64,000 bases of DNA from Neocallimastix lanati (nom. inval.) (taxonomy: Eukaryota; Neocallimastigomycota; Neocallimastigomycetes; Neocallimastigales; Neocallimastigaceae): NCBI GenBank assembly GCA_016946835.1, contig JACVTC010000022.1, forward strand, positions 622,501 to 686,500, written 5' to 3'. Below are positions 51,659-62,025 of this stretch, in pieces. The notes under the pieces are model-generated. The model did not search any database and was not told where the DNA came from. It was given only the letters and a program-made list of their open reading frames with translations. The position numbers were made by a program, and so were the translations under genes. The stretch's first letter is position 1. The number at the start of each line of letters is the position of its first letter.

Positions 51659-52816
51659 GTACAATAGATACCATATTTCAATACTCATCCTAATATCATA
51701 ATTATTTAAAATTTTCATTATATTGTAATTATAATTATAATAACTGTTTTATTTTAATTATTTTTATACTTTCTTTTTTAATGTTTTTTCTATTATAATA
51801 TAATTAATAAATAATAAATAAAGACATCCCCATTTAAAAAAAAAAAAAAAAAAAAAATAATGAATAATGAATAATAAATATTACGATAACAAATAAAAAA
51901 TTATAAAAAAAATTATATAATAAATAAAAACAATAAATAAAAATAGTAAATAAAAATATTAAATAAAAATATTAAATAAAAAAAATATTAAATAAAAAAT
52001 ATTAAATATTAAATATTAAATAAAGATATTTAATAGAAAATTAATATTGTAATCTTTGTTTGTTATTATCTATTCCAAAGATAGTGATTCAAAATTGATT
52101 ACTTTTATTATATAATAAAAATCATTAATTTATTATTATATTAATTATATATTGCTTAATCTAATGAAGAAATGAATATTAAATGGAAATTATCAAATTC
52201 AAGTTTTTTTTTATATATTTTTATATATAATTTTTTTTTTAAAAAAAATATCAAATGTTTAATATTTTATATTTAATATCTATTCCAAAGATAGTGATTC
52301 AAAATTGATTACTTTAATTATATAATAAAAATCATTAATTTATTATTATATTAATTATATATTGTTTAATCTAATGAAGAAATGAATATTAAATGGAAAT
52401 TATCAAATTCAAGTTTTTTTTTTATATATTTTTATATATAATTTTTTTTTTAAAAAAAAATATCAAATGTTTAGTATTTTATATTTAATATTTTTTATTT
52501 TTTAATTATTTTTTTTACCTATTTGATCTATTTTTAAAAATAATTTTAACATTTTTAAATTAAAATATATATATTTATATTATGAATTATGTAAATTAAC
52601 CAAAAAAAAAAAAAAAATTTAAATTATATTAACTCTTAATTTTTATTGAAGATTAATTTAATTGTAATAATATATTAAAAATTTAAATTTAATAAAATTA
52701 GACCAAATTTTTAATTTTATAAATAAAAAAAAAGTATAAATAAAAAAAAATTTTACCTTTTTTTTTTTTTTTTGATAAACTAGAATATATAATTTTTTAT
52801 AAATCAATTAGTAAAA
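51616..52816. other. AT-rich region upstream of the second GH6 gene
   Basis: Includes A runs (51631-51658 and 51837-51857), the 210-bp tandem duplication listed separately, and presumably the promoter of the 52817 gene. Confidence 0.55.
52068..52490. repeat. Tandem duplication, 2 x ~210 bp
   Basis: Copy 1 begins ATCTATTCCAAAGATAGTGA at 52068 and copy 2 begins with the same bases at 52278. They are nearly identical over about 210 bp, differing by a few substitutions and A/T run lengths, so the duplication is recent. It lies 330-750 bp upstream of the GH6 start. Confidence 0.9.
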
Positions 52817-54521
52817 ATGAAATATATTGTTTTTGCTAGTATTCTCACCTCTGGAATTATAAAACTTTCAAATGCAGCATGTGGTGGACCATATGCTCAA
52901 TGTGGAGGGTAAATATCATTTATTTTATTTAATTTTGGATATATAAATTATTTTAACATAATTGATATTAACTATAGTAAAAAATAAATATATAAAAAAA
53001 ATAATAATAATAATTTAAAAATAATTTAAAAATATTAATATAATTAAAAGTAATGGTTTTTCTGGAGAGTCATGTTGTCAAGATGGTTACAAGTGTGTTG
53101 CCATGAATGAATGGTATTCTCAATGTCAAGCTGATGAATCAGCTGCAGCTGCAGGTTCTGCTCCACCTGCAAATTCAGATGCCCCTGTAAGTTCTGCTGT
53201 TGGAAATGATAATAATAATAATCAATGGAATAATCAATGGAATAACCAATGGAATAATAATGGTTGGAATTGGGGTAATGGAAATGATGCAGCCCAAAAT
53301 CAATGGAATAATAATGGTAATGGTTGGCCATGGGAAGGAGGTAATACTGGTAATCAAGGCCAAAACCAATGGAATAATAATGGTTGGCAATGGGCTGGTA
53401 ATAATGGTAATCAAGATCAAGTTCAAGTCAATATTGAAGAAAATAATAACCAAGACCAAAACCAAAACCCAACTCCACCTGAAAACAACAACCAAAATCA
53501 AAATCAAGCCCCACCTCCAGCTCCAGCCGTTGGAGGAAATGGAAGCTCTCAAAACTTCTTCCAAAATGAAATTTATGCTAATCCAAAATTCATTGAAGAA
53601 GTTGATTCTTCTATAGCTAAATTAGATGGTGAATTAAAAGCTAAGGCTGAGATGGTTAAAAGTGTTCCAACAGCTGTTTGGTTAGCTTGGGACGGTGCTC
53701 CAGGAGAAGTTGCTCAACACCTTGAAGCTGCTGGTTCTAAAACCGTTGTCTTTATTATGTACATGATTCCAACTCGTGATTGTAATGCTAACGCTTCTGC
53801 TGGTGGTGCTTCTAACCTTGAAACTTACAAGGGTTATGTTGATAATATTTCTAACACTATTAAAAAGTATCCAAACTCTAAGGTTGTTATGATTCTTGAG
53901 CCAGATACTCTTGGTAACCTTGTTACCGCTAATAGTGAAAATTGTAAGAATGTCCACCAATTACACAAGGATGCTTTATCTTATGGTGTAAACGTTTTCG
54001 GTAGTATGAGTAATGTTAGCGTCTATCTTGATGCTGCCCATGGTGCTTGGTTAGGTGAATCAACTGATAAGGTTGCCGCTGTTATTAAGGAAATCTTAAG
54101 CAATGCTCCAAATGGAAAGATTCGTGGTTTAAGTACCAATATTTCAAACTACCAACCAGTGGCTTCTGAATACCAATACCACCAAAAACTAGCCTCTGCT
54201 CTTTCTGCTGCTGGTTATCCAGACATGCATTTCATTGTTGATACTGGTCGTGACGGTGTTGCTATTAGTTCAGGAACCTGGTGTAACTTAATTGGTACTG
54301 GTTTTGGTGAACGTCCAAAAGGTAATCCAAACCCAAGTATGCCATTATTAGATGCTTACATGTGGCTTAAGACTCCAGGAGAAGCAGATGGTTCTGCCAC
54401 TGGTTCTAGAGCTGATCCAGTTTGTGCTAAGGAGGATTCACTTCCAGGTGCTCCAGATGCTGGTCAATGGTTCCATGATTACTTCGTTCAATTACTAAAG
54501 AATGCTAAGCCATCATTTTAA
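52817..54521 (+). CDS. Secreted GH6 cellulase with CBM1 and a long Trp/Asn/Gln linker
   Basis: Exons 52817-52908 and 53051-54521 (1563 nt, 520 aa). Signal peptide 1-20 (MKYIVFASILTSGIIKLSNA), then CBM1 (ACGGPYAQCGG…ESCCQDGYKCVAMNEWYSQC), then an unusual linker of ~125 residues with repeated NQWNN and NNNGW units, followed by Gln/Asn and Pro stretches. The GH6 domain runs from about residue 190 with Asp274 (PTRDC), catalytic Asp316 (LEPDTLGNLV) and Asp477 (GEADGSA). From residue 267 on it aligns without gaps to the 433-aa paralogue, with high identity. It would cleave cellulose outside the cell, anchored by CBM1; no dockerin is present. Gene and paralogue point away from each other (minus-strand copy at 43-45 kb), separated by ~8 kb. 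Confidence 0.94.
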
Positions 54522-54568
54522 ATCATAAATTAAAAAAAAAATCTTATTCATTAATATAAATATATATA

Positions 54569-54609
<41 letters not shown>

Positions 54610-55305
54610 ATTAATATAATAATTAAATATTATACCCTACATAATATCAAATTATAAAACTATATAATTATATTTATCAAATTGTATTTATTTATATATA
54701 AATTACTATACTTATTAATATACATATTATTATTATTTTTTTAAATTGTAATAATTATTATTCTATATATTTAAAAAAAAAAAAATGTAATAATTACACT
54801 AATTATTATTCTAAATATCAAAAAATTGTAATACTATTTTTAATCTATGTATTAAATAAACTTATATAATATTTATTATTAAAAAAAATGTGAAGTATTT
54901 ATTATTAAAAAAAATGTGAAGTATTTATTATTCTAAAAATTGAAATAATATTTATAATATTCGATACTAAATATAATTATATATAATATTAAATTTAATA
55001 ATAAATAATATTTTTATATTAAATAATATGATAGTATTAATATTTTTTATTGATTATATAATATATTTATAAATATACAATAAGCTATATATATATCAAT
55101 TTACCATACATCTTATTTTTTTATCATATATATATCTTATTTTAAAATGATTCAGTTGTATCAATACGTATTAAAAATTAAAAATCTCGTAAACTGAGAT
55201 AAATTATTTCAATTATATTTTTTATTGAAATTATTAAAATATTTATTACAAGAGATATATTTATTTTCAATGAATATTTTAACTTTCCAATATAATAATT
55301 ATAAA

Positions 55306-55350
<45 letters not shown>

Positions 55351-55713
55351 ATAAATTTTATACAGAAAAAAATGAATAATTTATTCACATTTTTTTACAT
55401 AACTAAAAAATAATAATATTAATTTAAATTATGGAATAAATAGTTTCATATAAATCCCTTAAATATATAGCTATAAAAAAATTTTTTATTTATATATTTA
55501 TAATATATTCTGCTTTTTTATACTATCATTTTTATTATTAACATAAAAATAAAGAAGTAGATAATATTAAAATTAATAATTAATATAAATAAACACCTTT
55601 TTTTTTTTTTTTTTTTTTTTTTATTATTGAAAAGTATATATTTTTTAAATTTGTAAATTAAAAAAGCAATTTTATTGAAAATAATTAAAAATAATTAAAA
55701 CTTGTTTTTTTTA

Positions 55714-55744
<31 letters not shown>

Positions 55745-56304
55745 TAATTCCATTATTCAAGAACTAAATATATCACAAAAAGTAAAAAAATATTTTACAA
55801 AAATGTGGTACAAATTTTTTTAATATTATTAATAATTAAAATTTAAAAATAAAAATATAAAAAAAAATTAAATTAATATATATTTTTACTCATAAAATAA
55901 TGAATATTGTTTTTAAAGTATTGTTTTTTAAAAGTTTCATAAAAAATTATAAAACCTTATTTATAATTAAAATGTTAATATATTTAGAAATTTGGGTTAT
56001 ACTTTTTTTTTTAGAAAAAAAACATATTTTTTTAGAAATTTGGGTTCATTTTTTTTTGAAAAAAAAAATATATTTTTTAATATGAAAATAAAATTTTTAT
56101 TCATTATATGTTATTAAAAAATAAAAAATAAAATAAAATAAATAAATAAATAAAAAATAAATAAATTAAATTAATTAAATAATATTTTGAGGATTAATTT
56201 AATTATTAAGCTTTTTTTTTGTAGATGATAAATTTTATTTTATTGATATACTTTTAATTTTTTAGATAAAATAATGTACTAAAAGTAAACTAATAACTAA
56301 AAAG

Positions 56305-56335
<31 letters not shown>

Positions 56336-56456
56336 TATAGAACAATTTTTCTAATACTTTCTCATATCATAATTTGAATAAATTTAAATAAATTTAAATA
56401 ATATAATTGATATAAAATTTTCCGTTTATGATAGTAGTCTTAGTTTAACTCCCTTC
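54522..56456. other. AT-rich spacer between GH6 copy 2 and the GH6 pseudogene
   Basis: Homopolymers (A run at 54575-54607, T41 at 55309-55349) and AT runs. A short direct repeat (TTTTTTTAGAAATTTGGGTT) occurs near 55985 and 56030. No gene seen. Confidence 0.6.
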
Positions 56457-57374
56457 AATACGCCAATACTGCTTGTAGTTGCCCATTCGTCCAATATGGA
56501 AGGTAAATATATATTACTGTAGATAACTATAATAATTAACTATGATAATAATATAAGTTAATAATGAAATTAACATAATCTTTTGATTAAATTTATAAAT
56601 ATATAAATAGTAATAACCATATTAGTGAAAGTTGCTGAGAATCAAAATATGAATACTCATAGTATGTAGTTAAGTAATTATGCTGATGAAACTGCTGCTA
56701 TTATTAAATAAATTTTAGATTAAGTTATAAATGTTTTTTTTTTTTTTTTTATTATTATTTCCGGTGTGTACCGCCCTATGCCCCCCTCAAGACATGGGAA
56801 TATTAAGGTAGTCACAACACTTTGTGAATATAGTCCCTACTGGACAGCCTTACTGTTTATTCAGCACTGGCGCTCTAACCATACATATTATTGCTGAGAT
56901 TTTCTAGCACAATTTTTCTCGGAATGCTTTTTCGGTGCCTAACTGCCTAGAAGCGAGGCTAGAGAGTTATAAATGGTAAGAATCGTGATTTCAGTACTAA
57001 TATTTATAACTATCAACTCAACCAATCTATGCTGAGTATCAATATCAAGAAAAACTTAATAATTCCCTTGAACCTCTTGGTTTTATTGGAATGAAATTCA
57101 TTGTTGATACTGGTCGTAATAAGATTGATGTTTTTGAAACCTTCGGAGCTACCAAGACTTGGTGTAACTTTATGGGAACTACTTTCGGTGAAAACCCAAA
57201 AGCCAATCCAGATCCTATTAGTATGACATTATTAGATGCTTTCATGTGGATTAAGACTCTAGGAGAAGCTGATGGAACTTCCACTTGTGAAAGAGTTGAT
57301 CCAATCTGTTTTCTTGAAGATTCACTTTCAAAGAGCTTCAGATGTTGAACAATGGTTCCATAATTACTTTGTAA
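56457..57374 (+). pseudogene. Broken GH6-CBM1 gene with SINE-like insertion
   Basis: The CBM1 exon remnant at about 56460-56502 (ACxxPFxQYG-like) is followed by GTAAAT, a 108-bp intron ending at 56610, and NNHISESC then a stop. So the phase-2 intron of the two intact genes is preserved. The linker and first part of the GH6 domain, including the two N-terminal catalytic Asp, are deleted: the sequence jumps to the ADETAAIIK region (intact genes: TDKVAAVIK). A 231-bp element sits at 56734-56964. After it the frame shifts, then a readable stretch MKFIVDTGRN…WCNFMGTTFGENPKAN…LDAFMWIKTLGEADGTS covers the C-terminal third, with an extra ~5-residue insertion and a final frameshift before the QWFHNYF end. 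Not functional. Confidence 0.92.
56723..56975 (-). mobile_element. SINE-like element with 11-bp target-site duplication
   Basis: AGTTATAAATG occurs at 56723-56733 and again at 56965-56975. Between them lie 231 bp that are absent from the homologous intact GH6 genes. Read on the minus strand, the insert starts TCTAGCCTCGCTTCTAGGCA, has a tRNA D-arm/box-A-like string ATGGTTAGAGCGCC about 75 bp in, and ends in an A tail (17 T on the plus strand). It has no coding capacity. A diverged relative is at 58330-58436. The tRNA origin is inference; I could not identify a clean box B. Confidence 0.8.
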
Positions 57375-57507
57375 TATTTGAATTATTATATAAATTTTTA
57401 TTAAAAATAATATATTGAAAATAATAATTATTATTTATATTTATAAATTTTAATTTTGAAATAGTACTTTTTTATTAGTGATAATGATTTTATTAGAATA
57501 GTTCATC

Positions 57508-57539
<32 letters not shown>

Positions 57540-57609
57540 TAATTTATTTATTTATTATTTTTTATTATTTATTTATTTATTTATTTTTTATTTATTTATT
57601 ATTTATATA
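57375..57609. repeat. (TTTA)n microsatellite and AT-rich spacer
   Basis: TTTA/TTTAT repeats at about 57507-57605, directly abutting the LINE-tail copy that follows. Confidence 0.7.
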
Positions 57610-58145
57610 TATATTCATTTATTAATTACATGAATTTTTTTTTTTTTTTCATAAAAAAAACACATAATTAATAAAAAAAAATAAATATTATATGCTCAAA
57701 TATAACATAATATTCTTTAAAAAATAAAATATAAAACAAAAAAAATATTCAGTATAAAGCGTATAAATAAATTCAAAAAAAAAGTTCATATGAAAAGAAC
57801 CTCACTTCACCTCCAGATTATACGCTTTCCATTTTAAAGAATTCTTATTAAGGATTAAGATTTGAATTGACTACCTGAAAGAAATTATGGACTTCTCCTT
57901 CAGAGGCATTAACCCTGCCAGCCTGGTTAGTTTGGGCTTATACTTTCGGAATAGCCATCCTTGTTAAATGCATAATTTCTGTAAAGAGAGCCCTAGATCT
58001 CACCAAGAATAGAGTTTTTGAATAAATCACCTGAAATAATTTGGTTATTAAACAAAACATCCCATTCCTTTTTGTAATTTAAATCAATAATGTCAGCATC
58101 TCTTTCTCCAAGAAGGAAGTTATATAGTTGGTAGCACGTCACATA
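57610..58145 (-). mobile_element. 3' part of the second LINE family
   Basis: Aligns by eye with 36560-37130 in the same orientation. Shared phrases include TAATTACATGA, AAAGCGTATAAATAAATTCA, AACCTCAC…CCAGATTATA, the GAGGCATT…CCTG segment, TAATTTCTGTAAAGAGAG and CAAACATCCCATTC-like text. It lacks the endonuclease and RT core. The extreme 3' end seems replaced by the TTTA repeat. Confidence 0.75.
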
Positions 58146-58329
58146 TAATTTTTTTTTTTTTTTTCACGTTTCTAATAAGTTCTTAAGAATTTACTAAATT
58201 GTAGAATAAATCATTATTATAAAACTTTATAATCGACTAAATTATCAATTAGAGTTTATAATATAATAAAATAGAATTATAAATATAATATTAATATAAG
58301 AAATACATACAATTCAATAATTGTTGAGA

Positions 58330-58436
58330 ACATAATTTATTTTCCGTCTGGTATGATAGTCACAACACTTTCGTGTGTTTTCATATTGGCGGATATTGTC
58401 CATGGTGAACGGCCTTACTGAGTGTTTAGCAAGGTA
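58330..58436 (-). mobile_element. Diverged second copy of the SINE-like element
   Basis: TAGTCACAACACTTT and the segment around GGCCTTACTG…GTTTAGCA match the inner part of the 56734-56964 insertion (TAGTCACAACACTTT; AGCCTTACTGTTTATTCAGCA) in the same orientation, with several substitutions and indels. Confidence 0.65.
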
Positions 58437-58480
58437 TGAATTAGATAAAATTTAATAATAGAATATAGGAAAGCTCCATT
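58436..58480 (-). mobile_element. Second copy of the GGAAAGCTCC tail family
   Basis: GAATTAGATAAAATTTAATA followed by ATAGGAAAGCTCCA resembles 31825-31867. Here no long T run precedes it; it directly abuts the SINE-like remnant. Confidence 0.4.
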
Positions 58481-58503
58481 AATGTGAGGAAGTAGATGAA
58501 TGT

Positions 58504-58811
58504 AGTGCATTTCACAATGTGGCGTATTTATATGTGTGGCTTTTTTTAATATTCAAATAAATAATAAATATTCATTTTTTATATATATAAATTATTAATA
58601 TTCAATTGCAAAAATAATTTTTTATAATTAGTTTTTAATAGAATGTATTATTATTTCTTTTGAAATAGTTATTTAATATTATTTAATTGTAAAATTATAT
58701 TATTATTTCTTTTGAAATAATTCTTTATATATTTATTTATGATTGTATAGAATATCTTAAAAATGTATGGCTTTGTTTTAAAATATTATAAGCCACATCG
58801 CAAAATGCACT
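58504..58811. mobile_element. MITE-like element with 20-bp terminal inverted repeats
   Basis: The left end AGTGCATTTCACAATGTGGC (58504-58523) and the reverse complement of the right end (58792-58811) match at 17 of 20 positions; the three differences are all transitions. Flanks GAAGTAGATGAAT (58489-58501) and GAAGTAAATAATT (58815-58827) match at 10 of 13 and could be an old target duplication. The interior (~270 bp) is non-coding, with a direct repeat (TATTATTTCTTTTGAAATA at 58648 and 58701). Size, ends and lack of ORF fit a non-autonomous DNA transposon. Confidence 0.5.
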
Positions 58812-58889
58812 CCCGAAGTAAATAATTTATTTACGGGTTAGGTTAAGTTGTCGAATATAATTTTAAAATAACATTATAGTTCACGCCCC

Positions 58890-58975
58890 ACCAATATTTT
58901 GGTAGACTCGGGGTTGACACTTAGATATTTAAAATCAAGCAGGGGGGGACGGGTATTACCCTGCTTTGATTTTAA
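58890..58975. other. GC-rich hairpin pair of unknown role
   Basis: AAAATCAAGCAGGG (58931-58944) pairs with CCCTGCTTTGATTTT (58959-58973) around a GGGGACGGGTATTA loop, with one bulged base. Just upstream, CCCCACCAATATTTTGGTAG…GGGG forms a second small stem. No gene adjoins them. They might be the end of a DNA transposon or a structured RNA. Confidence 0.5.
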
Positions 58976-59936
58976 AAAAAAATAAATCTTTCTTTATTAA
59001 AAATTATTTATTTTTTTTATTAATATAAAAGTTTTTTTTTTTTTTATTTAAAGTACACATATTTAATTTTTAAGAAATTGTTACAATATTTATATTTTTT
59101 TATAAATTTAAAGTATAATTAATTGTTTATAATTTAAGTAATTTTATAGAATTATTGAATTAATTTTATATCAATAATTCATTTTTGTTTTAATTTTTAT
59201 AAATATAATAATATAATATTCAAATATAATTTAATTAAAAATAATTATAAAATAAATATATAGAAAATAGTTTTTACTATTTTCTTTGATATTTTTAAGT
59301 TAAATAAATTGTTTTTAAAGATTAATATAATAAATTTAATAATCTTTAATTATTTTAAATAATACTTGTAATTATTTTCAAAATAAAATAAAATTTTTAT
59401 AATATTTAATTAATAAATTTGATAATATTTAAATAATAATTTTTATAATAAGTAAAAATTTTTAATAATAATTTTTAATAATAAATTTAATTAATAATCT
59501 TAATAATTTTATAATAATATTTAATAGTTATAATAAATAAATTTTTATAATAATATTTAATAATTTTAATAATTTTATAATATTAATAATTTATAATAAT
59601 TTTTAGAATAATATTTAATTAATAATTTTAATAATTTTAAAATAATTTTTATAATAATATTTAATTAATATTTTTAATAATTTAGTATCTTAAAAGTATA
59701 ATTTTAATATTTACAATTGTATTTTAATATATACATATATTTAATAATATAACAATAAAGTGATTAATTAAAATTTATTTACATTATTTACAAATTAAAA
59801 TTAATTTATATCAAAATAAATTAAATTTACAATGAGGTTTAGGTTATGAAGAATATAGGAAAGTACAATTTAGTAAAGAATTATTAATAATAAAATAAAG
59901 GTTATTAATTCATTCTTTACCAATTTTGTGGCAATT
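58976..59936. other. AT-rich spacer upstream of the tRNA gene
   Basis: Almost purely A/T with loosely repeated TAATAATTTTTATAATAATATTTAAT-like phrases (59400-59680). No gene seen. Confidence 0.6.
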
Positions 59937-60009
59937 ATCCGAATAGTGTAGTGGTTATCACGTTTCCTTTACACGGAAAAGGTCTCCGGTTCGAACCCGG
60001 GTTCGGGTA
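59937..60009 (+). tRNA. tRNA-Val (anticodon UAC)
   Basis: 73 nt, no intron. The acceptor ATCCGAA pairs with TTCGGGT (one T-G pair), with discriminator A60009. The D arm contains TAGTGTAGTGGTTATCAC, the usual tRNA-Val sequence with box A. The anticodon stem TTTCC/GGAAA closes the loop TTTACAC, giving anticodon TAC. The T arm TCCGG-TTCGAAC-CCGGG is canonical (box B). A T run at 60020-60028 serves as RNA polymerase III terminator. Confidence 0.96.
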
Positions 60010-60019
60010 ATCTTGTGCT

Positions 60020-60028
60020 TTTTTTTTT
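60020..60028 (+). terminator. Pol III terminator of tRNA-Val
   Basis: T run about 10 nt after the mature 3' end. Confidence 0.75.
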
Positions 60029-60083
60029 GGTATGATTGTCAGATTTTATAATAAAAAAAGTAATATTATTATAAAGGTCCTTT

Positions 60084-60116
<33 letters not shown>

Positions 60117-60751
60117 TATAATACTTATTTTATGGATTTTAAATTTTTTATTTTTATTATAATTTATATAATTTATCACCATAAATTTTTTAATATATAT
60201 ATATATTTTTTTATAATTCAATCATATAATAATTAATACTAATTTATTCAAAATAATTAATAGTAACTAATTAAATATTAATAGTAAATAATCATATAAA
60301 TATTTTTTTTTTACATTTTAAATATTAAAAAATAAAACATATTCTTAAAAATACTTTCTAATTTAATGAACTGATTAAATAAACAATTTAATATAAACAA
60401 CAAATAATTAAGTAAATATTTTATTTTTTAAAGATATTTTCTTATAAAATACTTTATAATTAAAAAAAAAAAAAAAAAAATACTAAATAATTAAAACTAA
60501 TTTATTCATAATATATTAAACATATGATAAATAACTTTATATTAATAACAAAATAATAAAGAAATTTTTATTTTATTTTATTTTAAAATTTTAAAGAATA
60601 TTCATTTGAAAGATTTTAAATCATAATATATATTTTTAAAAATATTTATTTAAATATTTAATTAAAATATTTTATTATATATAAGAAAATATAAATATTA
60701 AGAAAAGTGAAACTAATCGAGGAAAAGAATAAATTATTATTACTATTATTG

Positions 60752-60790
<39 letters not shown>

Positions 60791-61739
60791 TAATCCTATG
60801 GTAAATAGATTATCTGAATTCTGTCGCAATTATTAGTAATAATTAAAATTATTCTTAATTAAAAAAAAAAAAAAAAAAACATAAAATTGTCTATTAAAAT
60901 GTATAATAGAAATAAAAAATATTAAATATTTTTATTAATAACTTTTATACTTTATTAATTTTATAGTTTTCATAAAATTAATGATATTAAGTTTAAAAAA
61001 ATTTTTTTTTAAATATTTTATTTTTTTTTAAATATTTTATTTTTTAAATAATATTTTATTCATATATTTAATTATTTAAAGATTTTATAAAACTTTTAAT
61101 TCTTATATTAATAAGAAAGATTAATTTTTTAAGATATATATAAGTCTTTTAAATTTTAAATATATATATAAATTTTTTATTATAAATATTTTTTTATTGA
61201 TTTCAAGAATATTATATTTTTTTAAAATTAATATATAATGAAAAATTTCAAAAATATTTCACATTTAAATAATATATTTTTTATTTTTTTTTTTTTAAAA
61301 AAAAAAATAAATAATAATAAAAAAAAAAAAATTTAAATCTAATTTGACATTATTTATTATTAAAATTATTTATTAATTTAATTATTTATTAAAATTTTGA
61401 AAAGCCTCATTTTCCTAAATCTATTTTTTCTATTTTCTATCTATTTAATTATTTTATTTAATTATTTATTATTTATTTAATTTTTATTATTTATTTATTT
61501 CTATTTTATATTTATTTATTTATTTATTTTACTCATTGCTTTTTTTTTTTAATTTTTTAATTTATTTTCTTTTTATTATATTTAAGTATTTATTTTATTT
61601 TTATTAATTTCTTCAATATTTCATAGTAAATAATAATATTTTTATTCTTATTAATAATTTTAATATTGAACTTTATTATTATTTATTTATAAATATTAAT
61701 AGCGTTCTATATAATATTTAATATTATATAGGATATTTG
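60029..61739. other. AT desert after the tRNA gene
   Basis: A (CT)n run at 60086-60102 followed by (AT)n, an A38 run at 60751-60788, and otherwise featureless A/T sequence. Confidence 0.6.
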
Positions 61740-62025
61740 AGAAGACCATTATTTTCTTTCAGATAGACAATTCAAACCCTAATCCATGAAGAAATGAGGA
61801 TCTTTGTATATAAATTTTTTTTTTTAAATTTAATTACACTTTATTTTTTGAATCTTCACTTTTTTATTTCATTCTAAAATATTATTGGACAAATAATATT
61901 TATTTTATTTTATTTTATTTATTTTTTTTATAAATTGAGTATTTTTTTATAAAAAATTATTCATGTAATTAATAAATGAATAAATAAAGATTAAAGTTCA
62001 TAATAATTGCGGCTGTAAAAAATAT
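61740..62025 (+). mobile_element. 3' end of the second LINE family, opposite strand
   Basis: TTTCTTTCAGATAGACAATT and CAAACCCTAATCCA here correspond to the reverse complement of 36793-36840. The end ATAAAGATTAAAGTTCATAATAATTGCGGCTGTAAAAAA corresponds to the 3' terminus at 36530-36560 (key bases AATTGCGGCTGTA then A tail). It is a plus-strand copy truncated to about 285 bp. Confidence 0.75.

Noticed and set aside
57091-57348. A possible short active GH6 gene
   Set aside because: It covers only the C-terminal third, lacks two catalytic Asp, and is followed by a frameshift; it belongs to the pseudogene.
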